64,000 nt of DNA from Pelagerythrobacter marensis (GTDB lineage Bacteria; Pseudomonadota; Alphaproteobacteria; Sphingomonadales; Sphingomonadaceae), in the NCBI RefSeq assembly GCF_036700095.1, contig NZ_CP144918.1, forward strand, positions 2,171,001 through 2,235,000, in the 5' to 3' direction. The position numbers and the translations under genes were made by a program. Below, piece by piece: positions 25,709-34,102 of the stretch. How positions within the stretch are numbered: position 1 is the first letter of the stretch; each line of letters starts with the position of its first letter. Under the pieces are notes generated by a model, which saw nothing but the letters and a program-made list of their open reading frames with translations, had not been told where the DNA came from and ran no database searches.

Positions 25709-26611
25709 ATGGGGATCTGCCAAGGCAGGACTGTAATCATCACCGGCGCGGCGCGCGGGCTGGGCCGCGCCTATGCGCTGGCCTTCGCCGCCGAGGGCGC
25801 CAACGTGGTCGTCAACGACATCGGCGCCTCGCTGGGCGGCGAAGGGCGTGACACGTCGGCTGCCGACGCGGTGGTCGAGGAGATCGTGCAGAGCGGCGGG
25901 AATGCCGTCGCCAATTACGACGACGTGACCGACTGGGACGCGGCCGGGCGGATCGTCGAGGCCGCGGTAAATGCGTTTGGCGACCTCCACGTTGTGGTCA
26001 ACAACGCCGGGATCGTGCGCGACCGGATGTTCGTCTCCGCCACGCCGGAAGAATGGGACGCGACCATGCACGTGCACCTGCGCGGGCATTTCTGCGTCAG
26101 CCGCCACGCGGTCGATTACTGGCGGGCCAAGGCCAAAGGCGGCACGAACCCCGACGCGCGCATCGTCAACACGACCAGCGGCGCGGGGCTGCAGGGGTCG
26201 ATCGCGCAGGCCGCCTATTCGACGGCCAAGGGCGGGATCGCCACGCTCACCCTCGTCCAGGCGGCCGAGCTGGGCCGCTACGGCATCACCGCCAATGCGC
26301 TGGCGCCCGCCGCGCGGACGCGCATGACCGAGCAGGCGTTTGCGGAGAAGATGGCGACCGAAGGCGAGGCGTTCGACACGATGGACCCGGCCAATGTCGC
26401 ACCCGCGGTCGTTTGGCTCGGCAGCGCGCACAGTGCGCAGGTCACGGGCTGCGTGTTCGAGCTCGAAGGCGGGAAGATCATGCTCGAAGACGGCTGGCGC
26501 GAAGGGCCGTTCGTCGACAAAGGCGCGCGGTGGGCGCCGGGCGAAGTCGGCGAAGCGGTGGATCGGCTGCTCGCCGAACGCGTGCCGCCGCGCAAGGTCT
26601 GGGGCACCTGA
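25709..26611 (+). CDS. SDR of the multifunctional-enzyme type (Rv3548c-like)
   Basis: 300-residue SDR with TGAARGLGRA, NNAGIVRDRM, NTTSGAG and the YSTAKGG catalytic Tyr/Lys. The long C-terminal tail and the overall pattern (VVVNDIG near the cofactor site) match the dehydrogenase part of peroxisomal type 2 multifunctional enzymes and the SDR encoded in the mycobacterial ring C/D regulon. Likely a 3-hydroxyacyl-CoA dehydrogenase acting after hydration of the HIP-CoA side chain (ScdE-type step); this is inferred. It starts three bases after fadA6 and is followed by one spacer base before the next gene. Confidence 0.83.
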   Translation: MGICQGRTVIITGAARGLGRAYALAFAAEGANVVVNDIGASLGGEGRDTSAADAVVEEIVQSGGNAVANYDDVTDWDAAGRIVEAAVNAFGDLHVVVNNAGIVRDRMFVSATPEEWDATMHVHLRGHFCVSRHAVDYWRAKAKGGTNPDARIVNTTSGAGLQGSIAQAAYSTAKGGIATLTLVQAAELGRYGITANALAPAARTRMTEQAFAEKMATEGEAFDTMDPANVAPAVVWLGSAHSAQVTGCVFELEGGKIMLEDGWREGPFVDKGARWAPGEVGEAVDRLLAERVPPRKVWGT

Positions 26612-26612
26612 G

Positions 26613-27623
26613 ATGGCATTCGCGCTCGACGAGCAGCAGCAGATGATTGCCGAAACGGCAGCTGCGTTCTTCGCGGAGAACGCAGAGGGCGAGCGCACGC
26701 GGGCCGCGATGGCCAACGGTATCGATCGCGATCTCTGGCGCGCCTATTGCCGCGAGCTCGGCTTCGGCGGCCTCATGGTACCCGAGGACCTCGGGGGCCC
26801 CGGACTCGGTCATGTGGAACTGGCGGTCGTCACCGAGCAGGCTGGCCGCACCCTGGCGGCGATTCCGCTGCTGGGTCACGTGATGGCAACCGCCGCCCTG
26901 CTCGCGAGCGATGATCGGGCGGCGATCGAGGCGCACCTTCCCGCGATGATGGCGGGGGACCGTATCGTCGCGGCGGGCGAGCGAGGAGGCGAGGGCACCT
27001 TCGTGCCGCACGCGGCGCAGTGCGATTTGCTCCTCTTGCTCGGCGAAGGCGGCGCGGATCTGATCGAGGCTGGCGCGGCCACGGTCGAGCCGATGAAGTC
27101 GCTTGATGAGACCCGCCCGCTCGCGCGGGTTCACGCATCCGCCGGCGATCCGCTCCCCGGCGGAACGGTACCGTGCGAGGCGGCCCGCGCGGCCGGCGTG
27201 CTCTGCCTCGCCGCCGAAGCGCTCGGCGGTGCGCAGGAGGCGCTCGACCGGACCATCGCGTTCGCCAGGGAACGCGAACAGTTCGGCCGGCCCGTGGGCT
27301 CGTTCCAGGCCTACAAGCATCGCCTCGCCGACCGCGCGGTCGAGATCGAGCAGGCGCGCTCCGCCGTATGGTGGGCGGCCTGCGCCCTCGACGAAGGGCA
27401 CGAGACGCGCGCGCTGGCGCTCCATGCCGCCAAGAGCTTCTGCGCCGATACCTACCTGCGCATCGCCGGCGACATGATCCAGCTCCATGGCGGCATCGGC
27501 TTCACCTGGGAGCACGACGCGCACCTGTTCTTCAAGCGCGCGCGCGCCATTGCCAACATGCTCGGCGACGGGCCGCATCACCGCGAGCGCGTCGCGCGGA
27601 TCATGCTGGACGAAGCGGCATGA
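26613..27623 (+). CDS. Acyl-CoA dehydrogenase, small subunit paired with FadE30-like
   Basis: 336-residue acyl-CoA dehydrogenase-like protein. The N-terminal domain is MAFALDEQQQMIAETAAAF, the central part is poorly conserved, and the C-terminal part is QLHGGIGFTWEHDAHLFFKR. It is shorter than a complete enzyme and precedes the FadE30-type large subunit with an ATGA overlap, suggesting a second heteromeric dehydrogenase. In Comamonas the corresponding step is done by ScdC1/ScdC2 on the HIP-CoA side chain. ATG 26613 follows the SDR stop by one base. Confidence 0.82.
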   Translation: MAFALDEQQQMIAETAAAFFAENAEGERTRAAMANGIDRDLWRAYCRELGFGGLMVPEDLGGPGLGHVELAVVTEQAGRTLAAIPLLGHVMATAALLASDDRAAIEAHLPAMMAGDRIVAAGERGGEGTFVPHAAQCDLLLLLGEGGADLIEAGAATVEPMKSLDETRPLARVHASAGDPLPGGTVPCEAARAAGVLCLAAEALGGAQEALDRTIAFAREREQFGRPVGSFQAYKHRLADRAVEIEQARSAVWWAACALDEGHETRALALHAAKSFCADTYLRIAGDMIQLHGGIGFTWEHDAHLFFKRARAIANMLGDGPHHRERVARIMLDEAA

Positions 27624-28798
27624 AGCTGGGGTTCTCCGACGTGGAAGAGGCGTTCCGCCGCGAATGCGCGAGCTGGTTCGAAGACCAGATGACCGGCGAG
27701 TTCGCCGACATCCGCGGGATCGCGAACCTGGTCGACAAGCCCGAGCGCCGGAAGGCGTGGGAGCGACGACTGGCCGAGCATCGCTATTCATGCATCGGCT
27801 GGCCGATCGCCTGGGGTGGTCGCGACGCGACGCTCAACGAGCAGGTCATCTTCGCGGAGGAATACGCCCGTGCCGGGGCGCCGAACCGGCTCAACCACAT
27901 GGGTGTCGAGCTGCTCGGGCCGACGCTGCTCGCACTCGGCAGCTCCGAACAGAAGGCGCGCTTCCTGCCGGCGATCGCCGAGGGCACCGCGATCTGGTGC
28001 CAGGGCTATTCCGAACCCGGTGCCGGCTCCGACCTTGCCGCCATCCGCACCCGCGCGCGGCGCGACGGCGGCGAATGGGTGATCGAGGGGCAGAAGATCT
28101 GGACCAGCCTGGCCCAGTTCGCCGACATGATCTTCGTGCTCGCAAGGACCGAGGATGGGACCGGCGGGCGCGAGGGGCTGAGCTTCCTGCTCGTCGACCT
28201 CGACCAGCCGGGCATCGAAATCCGCCCGATCCGCCAGATCAACGGCGAGTCCGAGTTCAACGAAGTGTTCTTCGACGGTGCGCGCTGCCCGGTGGAGAAC
28301 ATGGTCGGTGCCGAGGGAGAAGGGTGGATCGTCTCCACCACGCTGCTCTCGTTCGAACGGGGCATCTCGACCCTTGGCCAGCAGATGCAGTTCCGCAACG
28401 AGCTTGACGCGGTGATTGCCGCGGCCAGGCGCAACGGCAAGGCGGCCGACCCGGTGTTCCGCCAGCGGCTTGCCGAGGCCGAGATCGGCCTGCGCCTGAT
28501 GCGCTACGGCGCGCTTCGCATGCTGGCGGACGGCAAGGGCGGGGCGCTGGCGGGCGCGGCGCTGACCTACAAGATCCAGTGGGCGAGCTGGCGCCGGGCG
28601 CTGGGCGAGCTGGCGATGGACGTGCTCGGGCAGGAAGGCGAGGTCGCGCCCACGGATGCCGAAGGCTGGCCGTTGCTCACCAATCTCTATCTCTATTCGC
28701 GCGCCGACACGATCTACGGCGGCACCAATCAGATTCAGCGCAACCTGATCGCCGAGCGCGGGCTCGGCCTGCCGCGCGAACCACGGGGGAACGCATGA
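27620..28798 (+). CDS. fadE30: FadE30, HIP-CoA-type acyl-CoA dehydrogenase, large subunit
   Basis: 392 residues. The pattern closely resembles mycobacterial FadE30: FAEEYARAGAPNRLNHMGVE, WCQGYSEPGAGSDLA, KIWTSLAQFADMIFVLART, FERGISTLGQQ and RADTIYGGTNQIQRN. FadE30 starts beta-oxidation of the propionyl side chain by dehydrogenating the HIP-CoA-type thioester made by FadD3. At the usual catalytic Glu position this family carries Gly (YGGT), as seen here. Start and stop overlap both neighbours (ATGA), directly before ipdF and two genes before fadD3. Confidence 0.9.
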   Translation: MKLGFSDVEEAFRRECASWFEDQMTGEFADIRGIANLVDKPERRKAWERRLAEHRYSCIGWPIAWGGRDATLNEQVIFAEEYARAGAPNRLNHMGVELLGPTLLALGSSEQKARFLPAIAEGTAIWCQGYSEPGAGSDLAAIRTRARRDGGEWVIEGQKIWTSLAQFADMIFVLARTEDGTGGREGLSFLLVDLDQPGIEIRPIRQINGESEFNEVFFDGARCPVENMVGAEGEGWIVSTTLLSFERGISTLGQQMQFRNELDAVIAAARRNGKAADPVFRQRLAEAEIGLRLMRYGALRMLADGKGGALAGAALTYKIQWASWRRALGELAMDVLGQEGEVAPTDAEGWPLLTNLYLYSRADTIYGGTNQIQRNLIAERGLGLPREPRGNA

Positions 28799-29577
28799 GC
28801 CTGACGCCGACATATCCGCCCGGGCGCAACCTGCTTGCGGGCAAGACGGTGCTTGTCACCGCCGCAGCGGGCACGGGCATCGGCTATGCTGCGGCGAAGC
28901 GCGCCGTCGAGGAAGGCGCGCGGGTCATGATCAGCGACTGGCACGAACGGCGCCTGGGCGAAGCGGCGGCGCGGATTGCGGAGGAGACGGGAAGCGAGCG
29001 GCCGGCGGCGTTCGTCTGCGACGTGACCGATCAGGCGCAGGTCGACGCGCTGCGCGGTGCGGCCGAGGCCGAACTCGGCGCGCTCGACGTGCTGATCAAC
29101 AACGCGGGCCTCGGCGGGGAGCGCGCGGTCGTGGACATGACCGACGACGAGTGGCACCGCGTGCTCGACGTCACGCTCAATTCGGTCTTCCGCATGACGC
29201 GCGCCTTCCTTCCCGGAATGTACGCGCGCAAAACAGGTGCAATCGTCAACAACGCTTCGGTCCTCGGCTGGCGCGCGCAGAAGGGGCAGGCGCACTACGC
29301 GGCGGCCAAGGCGGGGGTCATGGCCTTCACCCGCTGCTCCGCGCTCGAGGCGGCCGAGCACGGCGTGCGGATCAACGCCGTTGCGCCGTCGATCGCGATG
29401 CACGCCTTCCTCGCCAAAGTGACCAGCGACAAACTGCTCGCCGAACTGTCCGCGCGCGAGGCTTTCGGGCGGCCGGCGGAAGTGTGGGAGGTCGCCAACG
29501 TCATGCTGTTCCTCGCTTCCGACCTCGCCAGCTATATGACCGGCGAGGTCGTCTCCGTGTCGAGCCAGCGCGCATGA
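28795..29577 (+). CDS. ipdF: IpdF, 5-hydroxy dehydrogenase of the indane ring
   Basis: 260-residue SDR with the cofactor motif TAAAGTGIGYA, ISDWHERRLGE, MTDDEWHRVLDV, NNASVLGWRAQ and catalytic HYAAAKAGVMAFTRCS. These stretches agree closely with IpdF (Rv3559c) as I recall it. IpdF oxidises the 5-hydroxyl of the HIC-CoA intermediate to the 5-oxo form, preparing ring D for cleavage. It sits between fadE30 and the MaoC gene with overlapping start and stop codons on both sides. Among the SDRs in this window this is the most specific assignment. Confidence 0.9.
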   Translation: MSLTPTYPPGRNLLAGKTVLVTAAAGTGIGYAAAKRAVEEGARVMISDWHERRLGEAAARIAEETGSERPAAFVCDVTDQAQVDALRGAAEAELGALDVLINNAGLGGERAVVDMTDDEWHRVLDVTLNSVFRMTRAFLPGMYARKTGAIVNNASVLGWRAQKGQAHYAAAKAGVMAFTRCSALEAAEHGVRINAVAPSIAMHAFLAKVTSDKLLAELSAREAFGRPAEVWEVANVMLFLASDLASYMTGEVVSVSSQRA

Positions 29578-30053
29578 GCGGGCCGCGGATCTTCGCCCGC
29601 CCCGCCGACCTGCTCGGCAGCGAGGGTGTGCAGCTCGGCCCCACCGAGTGGCTCGCAATCGAGCAGAGCCGGGTGGACGGGTTCGCCGAAGTTACCGGCG
29701 ACCATCAGTGGATCCACGTCGATGTCGAGCGCGCGAAGGACGGCCCGTTCGGCGGCACGATCGCGCATGGCTATCTCACCCTCGCGCTCGTGAACCGTTT
29801 CCTGCCCGATCTGGTCGAGGTGCGCGGCTTTGCCCACGCGGTGAATATCGGGGCGGACCGCCTGCGCTTCCTCGCGCCGGTGCCGGTCGGCAGCCGCATC
29901 CGCGCGGCGGGCGAGATTGTCAAAGTCGAGGACATCAGCGGCGCCATTCAGTCGACGGTGCGGGTGACGATCGAGATCGAAGGCGGCGACAAGCCGGCTT
30001 GCACGATCGACACGATCAGCCGCTACTATCCCGAAAATGGGGGCGCCGAATGA
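29574..30053 (+). CDS. MaoC-like (R)-specific enoyl-CoA hydratase
   Basis: 159-residue single hot-dog domain. The hydratase motif is VTGDHQWIHVDVERA (Asp and His of the catalytic pair) followed by FGGTIAHGYLTLAL. Likely a dimeric 2-enoyl-CoA hydratase. In this operon it could hydrate the alpha,beta-unsaturated HIP-CoA side chain after FadE30, or act on the later methyl-branched chain. Its presence beside two crotonases means the hydration step has more than one candidate. Overlaps ipdF and fadD3 by four bases each. Confidence 0.85.
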   Translation: MSGPRIFARPADLLGSEGVQLGPTEWLAIEQSRVDGFAEVTGDHQWIHVDVERAKDGPFGGTIAHGYLTLALVNRFLPDLVEVRGFAHAVNIGADRLRFLAPVPVGSRIRAAGEIVKVEDISGAIQSTVRVTIEIEGGDKPACTIDTISRYYPENGGAE

Positions 30054-31588
30054 TCGATCCGCTGCCTCCGACCGTTCCGCATCTCGTCGCCGCGGCCGCG
30101 CGGACATGGGGCTCGCGCACTGCGCTCGTCGAAGGCGAGGTGCGCTGGTTGTTCGCGGATCTCGAACGGGAATGCCGCGCCGCCGCCTCGGCCATGCTCG
30201 CGAGCGGCGTGGGCGAGGGGGACCGGGTTGCGATCTGGGCGCCCAACGGCCGCGACTGGATCGTCGCCGCGGTCGGGACGATGACGACGGGGGCCGCGAT
30301 CGTGCCGCTCAACACTCGCCTGAAGGGGCGCGAGGCGGCGGAGATGCTGCGGCGCACTTCGGCCAAAGTGCTCGTCACCTGCGGCGATTTCCTCGGCATC
30401 GACTATCCGGCGCTGCTGGCGGGCAAGGACCTTCCTGCGCTGGAGCGGACGGTGCTGCTCGATTCCGATTGGCAGGCGTTCGTCGCCGAGGGGAAGGGCG
30501 CGGACGATCCGTCGATCGACGCGGCGCTGGGCCGCCTGACCGCCGGGCATGTCTCGGACATCATGTTCACCAGCGGCACGACCGGGGCGCCGAAGGGCGT
30601 CGTCTCGACGCATGACCGGATCGTGCCGATGTTCGCCGACTGGGGCCGCCAGATGGGGCTGACGAGCGACGACCGTTACCTGATCGTCAATCCGTTCTTT
30701 CACAGCTTCGGATTCAAGGCCGGCTGGGTCGCGGCGCTGATAGCCGGCGCGCCGATCTATCCGCTCGCGACCTTCGACATTCCGCGCGTGATCGAACTGA
30801 TCGAGCGCGAGCGCATCTCGTTCCTGCCCGGCCCGCCGACGATCTACCAGTCGCTGCTGGCGGCGAAGGCGGAGAGGGACTTCGACACGTCCTCGCTGCG
30901 CGGCGCAGCAACAGGCGCCGCCAGCGTGCCGCCGGAACTGGTCCGCCGTATGCGCAGCGAACTCGGCCTGGTCGACACCGTCACCGCCTACGGCATGACC
31001 GAATGCGCGACGATCACCTCTTGCCGCCGCGGCGACGATGCGGATCTGATCGCGGAAAGCTGCGGCCGCCCGCTGCCGGGGCTCGAGCTGCGGATCGTCG
31101 ACGACGAGGGGAAGCCGGTTGCGCAGGGCGATGCGGGCGAAGTCCAGGTGCGCGGCTACGGCGTCATGCTCGGCTATCTCGACGATCCGCAGGCGACTGC
31201 CGAAGCGATCGACCCGGACGGATGGCTTTCCACCGGCGACATCGGCTGGCTCGGCCCGGAAGGATATCTGCGGATCACCGATCGCAAGAAGGACATGTTC
31301 ATCTCGGGCGGGTTCAACGTCTACCCGGCGGAAGTGGAGCGCCTGCTCGCCGAACACCCGGCCATCGCTCAGGCCGCGGTGATCGGCGTGCCCGACGAAC
31401 GCATGGGGGAGGTCGGCAAGGCCTTCGTCGTGCTCCGCCCGGGGGAGGCGCCGGGCGAAAGCGAACTGGCCGAATGGGCGCGCGGGCGCATGGCGAACTA
31501 CAAGGTTCCGCGCGCCTTCGCCTTCGTCGAGAGCCTGCCGCACAACGCCGCAGGCAAGGTGACGAAGGAGGCGCTGCGCAATGGCTAG
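30050..31588 (+). CDS. fadD3: FadD3, HIP-CoA synthetase
   Basis: 512-residue adenylate-forming CoA ligase. The P-loop is FTSGTTGAPKG, followed by the aromatic/acid-binding FFHSFGFKAGW, TAYGMTECA, STGDIGWL, DRKKDMFISGGFNVYPAE and the C-terminal catalytic Lys in NAAGKVTKEAL. FadD3 activates the C/D-ring propionate (HIP) left after rings A/B are removed, so it is the entry point of this pathway. It is the last gene of the packed block (start overlaps MaoC), followed by 146 bases before the TonB receptor. Other CoA ligases look similar, but the neighbours make FadD3 the best call. Confidence 0.88.
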   Translation: MIDPLPPTVPHLVAAAARTWGSRTALVEGEVRWLFADLERECRAAASAMLASGVGEGDRVAIWAPNGRDWIVAAVGTMTTGAAIVPLNTRLKGREAAEMLRRTSAKVLVTCGDFLGIDYPALLAGKDLPALERTVLLDSDWQAFVAEGKGADDPSIDAALGRLTAGHVSDIMFTSGTTGAPKGVVSTHDRIVPMFADWGRQMGLTSDDRYLIVNPFFHSFGFKAGWVAALIAGAPIYPLATFDIPRVIELIERERISFLPGPPTIYQSLLAAKAERDFDTSSLRGAATGAASVPPELVRRMRSELGLVDTVTAYGMTECATITSCRRGDDADLIAESCGRPLPGLELRIVDDEGKPVAQGDAGEVQVRGYGVMLGYLDDPQATAEAIDPDGWLSTGDIGWLGPEGYLRITDRKKDMFISGGFNVYPAEVERLLAEHPAIAQAAVIGVPDERMGEVGKAFVVLRPGEAPGESELAEWARGRMANYKVPRAFAFVESLPHNAAGKVTKEALRNG

Positions 31589-31734
31589 CCTCCTTCCGCT
31601 CGCGCCGGCCCGGCCATTCGCCACCTTCAGGGACAGTGTGGTCACGCTGCCCGGCTTAATCATCGTGCGAGGCGAGCTATCGTGATCGACAACGTTGCAC
31701 GCAGATGCGCGTAGACAACAAGGGAGAGGATACA
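31589..31734 (+). promoter_or_regulatory. Gap between fadD3 and the TonB receptor
   Basis: 146 bases, the longest break in the plus-strand series after ipdA. The receptor ATG (31735) has the good ribosome site GGGAGAGGA just upstream. A separate promoter for the receptor is likely, but I cannot define it. Confidence 0.35.
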
Positions 31735-34083
31735 ATGAGGCGCTACAACAAGGCGTTTATACTGGCGACGACGGCGCTCGCCTGCTCGCCCGCGCTGGCG
31801 GGGGCGCAGGAGGCGGGGGAGGCGCGGGACGGGCCGATCGAGGAGGCCGCCGCCGTCCCCGCACCGGCCCCCACGGTCGATGGTGCCGAAATCGTCGTCA
31901 CCGCACAGCGTCGCGAAGAGAGGCTGGTCGACGTTCCAATTTCGGTCAGCGCGGTCAACCAGGAGGCGCTCGACCGGGCGCAGGTGCGGACCGTCACCGA
32001 CATCGCAACGGTCGTGCCGAATATCCAGATCAACGAGACGATCGGCAATACTTACGGCCCGCTGATAACGATCCGCGGTCTTTCCCCGTCGGCAGACACC
32101 AGCCTGGCGCGCGACCAGCCGGTGGGCCTCTATATCGACGGCGTGCCGATCGGGAAATCGACCGGTGCGGCCTTCGACATCGTCGATCTCGAACGGGTCG
32201 AGGTTCTGCGCGGCCCGCAGGGGACGCTTTACGGCAAGAACACCATCGGCGGTGCGGTGAACCTCATCACCCGCAAACCGAGCGGCGAGTTCGGCGGGCA
32301 AGTGTCGGCGAGCTATGGAACCTACGACAGTTTCGTGGGCAAGATGGTGGTCGATCTGCCCGAAGTCGCCGGCTTCAGCCTCAAGCTGAGCGGCGTGACC
32401 AAGCAGTATGGCGGATACTACCGCAATTCCGCCACGGGCGAGAATTTCGGCGAGCAGGATCTGTGGGCGGGCCGCGTCGACCTGCGGTGGCAGCCGGCGG
32501 CGAATTTTAGTGCGCTCTACAGCTACGACATTTCGAACAGCAAGGGAACGCCGAGCCAGCTTGCGCTGACGGCTGTGACGGGTGCCGGACCGGTGGCGTT
32601 CATCAATGACCTTCTGGCACCATACGTGGTCGATGGCCGAACCCGCACGACCGGTGCCAACAGTGCGCGGCAGAGCGATTTCGAAACCACCGGACATGCG
32701 CTCACCCTCGAATGGGAGCCGGGCCTGGGCGACCTCACCCTGAAGTCGATCACCGCGCGACGCACGGCGAAGACCCGTTCGAAGAGCGATTTCGACGGTT
32801 CTCCGATCGATCTTCTGCGCTTCACGCTCAACAACGACTACGAGCAATTCACGCAGGAAGTGCAGGCGCTCGGCACTCTGGGCGACTTCAAGTACACGCT
32901 CGGGTTCTTCTACCTCGACGACAGCTACGATGTCTTCAATCCGCGCTGGAACTTCCAGTTCGGCGGCAACGACAGGTTCGATGTTTCGGAGCGGGGCGGG
33001 GAGAGCAATTCCTACGCGGGATACGGCCAGATCGCCTGGACGCCTTCGGCGCTCGACGGACGGCTCACCCTCTCTGCCGGGGCGCGCTACAGCCACGAGG
33101 AGAAGTCGGCCCACGAACTGCTGCTGGCGAACTCCGCCTACGCGGCCAATCCGGCGAGCCCGAATTCCGGCGTGTTCCTGCGCGATGAAGACGGCAATCC
33201 GATCACCCGCAGCGGCCAGCCTGCCGCGGGTGCGCGACCGGGTGCCGGCGGTATCGGCTATACCGATCTGATCCCGTTGGAGAACAATGGAACGTGGAAG
33301 AAATTCACACCGGAGTTCAATGTATTATACAAGATTCAGCCGAGCTTCTCGGTCTATGCGCGCTATGCCACCGGCTTCAAGAGCGGCGGCATCAACGACA
33401 CCGCGGCGACCAACGCAGCGTTTCTGACGCCCTACGACCCGGAAAAGCTGACGTCTTACGAAGCCGGCCTCAAATATGCCGGGTGGAACGGGCGCGTGCA
33501 GCTCAACGCGGCCGTCTATCATTCGATCTACAAGGACTTCCAGGCCGGGGTGTTCGTGCCGACGCTTGTTACTACGAACATCATCAACGCGGGCGAGGCG
33601 CAGTTCACGGGCTTCGAGATCGACGGCGCGCTGCGGCCGGTCGACTCGCTGACGATCAACTTCGGCGGCGGCTACGTCGATGCGCGCTACACCGATTTCG
33701 TGCTGCCTGACGGGACCGATGTGACCGATACATATGTCCTCTCGCGAGTGCCGAAATGGAACTGGCAGTTCGGGGCGGTGCATCAGGCCGATCTTGGTTT
33801 CGCAATGCTGGAGATGAGCGCGAACTACTCGTGGCGCTCCTCCCAATACGCCAGCATCGTTGCCGATCCGCTGTCGAAGATGCCGTCCTACGGCCTGCTC
33901 AACGCCCGCATCGCCTTGACCGATATCGAACTCGGCAACGGCTCGACGCTGGAGTTGGCGGCCTGGGGCAAGAATCTGACCGACAAGGAGTATCTCGTCT
34001 CTGCCATCAACCTGTCGATCCTGACGGTCGGGCAGTTCGGTGAGCCGCTCTCGGCCGGCGTCGAAGCGCGCGTCAAGTTCTGA
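31735..34083 (+). CDS. TonB-dependent outer-membrane receptor of the steroid cluster
   Basis: 782 residues. The signal peptide is AFILATTALACSPALAGA. The plug domain (EIVVTAQRREERLVDVPISV; LERVEVLRGPQGTLYGKNTIGG) is followed by a beta barrel ending in VEARVKF with terminal Phe. The ATG at 31735 is chosen because of the GGGAGAGGA site; an in-frame ATG 30 bases upstream lacks one. Sphingomonads commonly place such receptors next to catabolic genes for hydrophobic molecules. Uptake of steroid or bile-acid fragments is the natural hypothesis, but the sequence does not reveal the substrate. Confidence 0.9.
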   Translation: MRRYNKAFILATTALACSPALAGAQEAGEARDGPIEEAAAVPAPAPTVDGAEIVVTAQRREERLVDVPISVSAVNQEALDRAQVRTVTDIATVVPNIQINETIGNTYGPLITIRGLSPSADTSLARDQPVGLYIDGVPIGKSTGAAFDIVDLERVEVLRGPQGTLYGKNTIGGAVNLITRKPSGEFGGQVSASYGTYDSFVGKMVVDLPEVAGFSLKLSGVTKQYGGYYRNSATGENFGEQDLWAGRVDLRWQPAANFSALYSYDISNSKGTPSQLALTAVTGAGPVAFINDLLAPYVVDGRTRTTGANSARQSDFETTGHALTLEWEPGLGDLTLKSITARRTAKTRSKSDFDGSPIDLLRFTLNNDYEQFTQEVQALGTLGDFKYTLGFFYLDDSYDVFNPRWNFQFGGNDRFDVSERGGESNSYAGYGQIAWTPSALDGRLTLSAGARYSHEEKSAHELLLANSAYAANPASPNSGVFLRDEDGNPITRSGQPAAGARPGAGGIGYTDLIPLENNGTWKKFTPEFNVLYKIQPSFSVYARYATGFKSGGINDTAATNAAFLTPYDPEKLTSYEAGLKYAGWNGRVQLNAAVYHSIYKDFQAGVFVPTLVTTNIINAGEAQFTGFEIDGALRPVDSLTINFGGGYVDARYTDFVLPDGTDVTDTYVLSRVPKWNWQFGAVHQADLGFAMLEMSANYSWRSSQYASIVADPLSKMPSYGLLNARIALTDIELGNGSTLELAAWGKNLTDKEYLVSAINLSILTVGQFGEPLSAGVEARVKF

Positions 34084-34102
34084 CGCGGCTGAGGAGCCGG
34101 CC

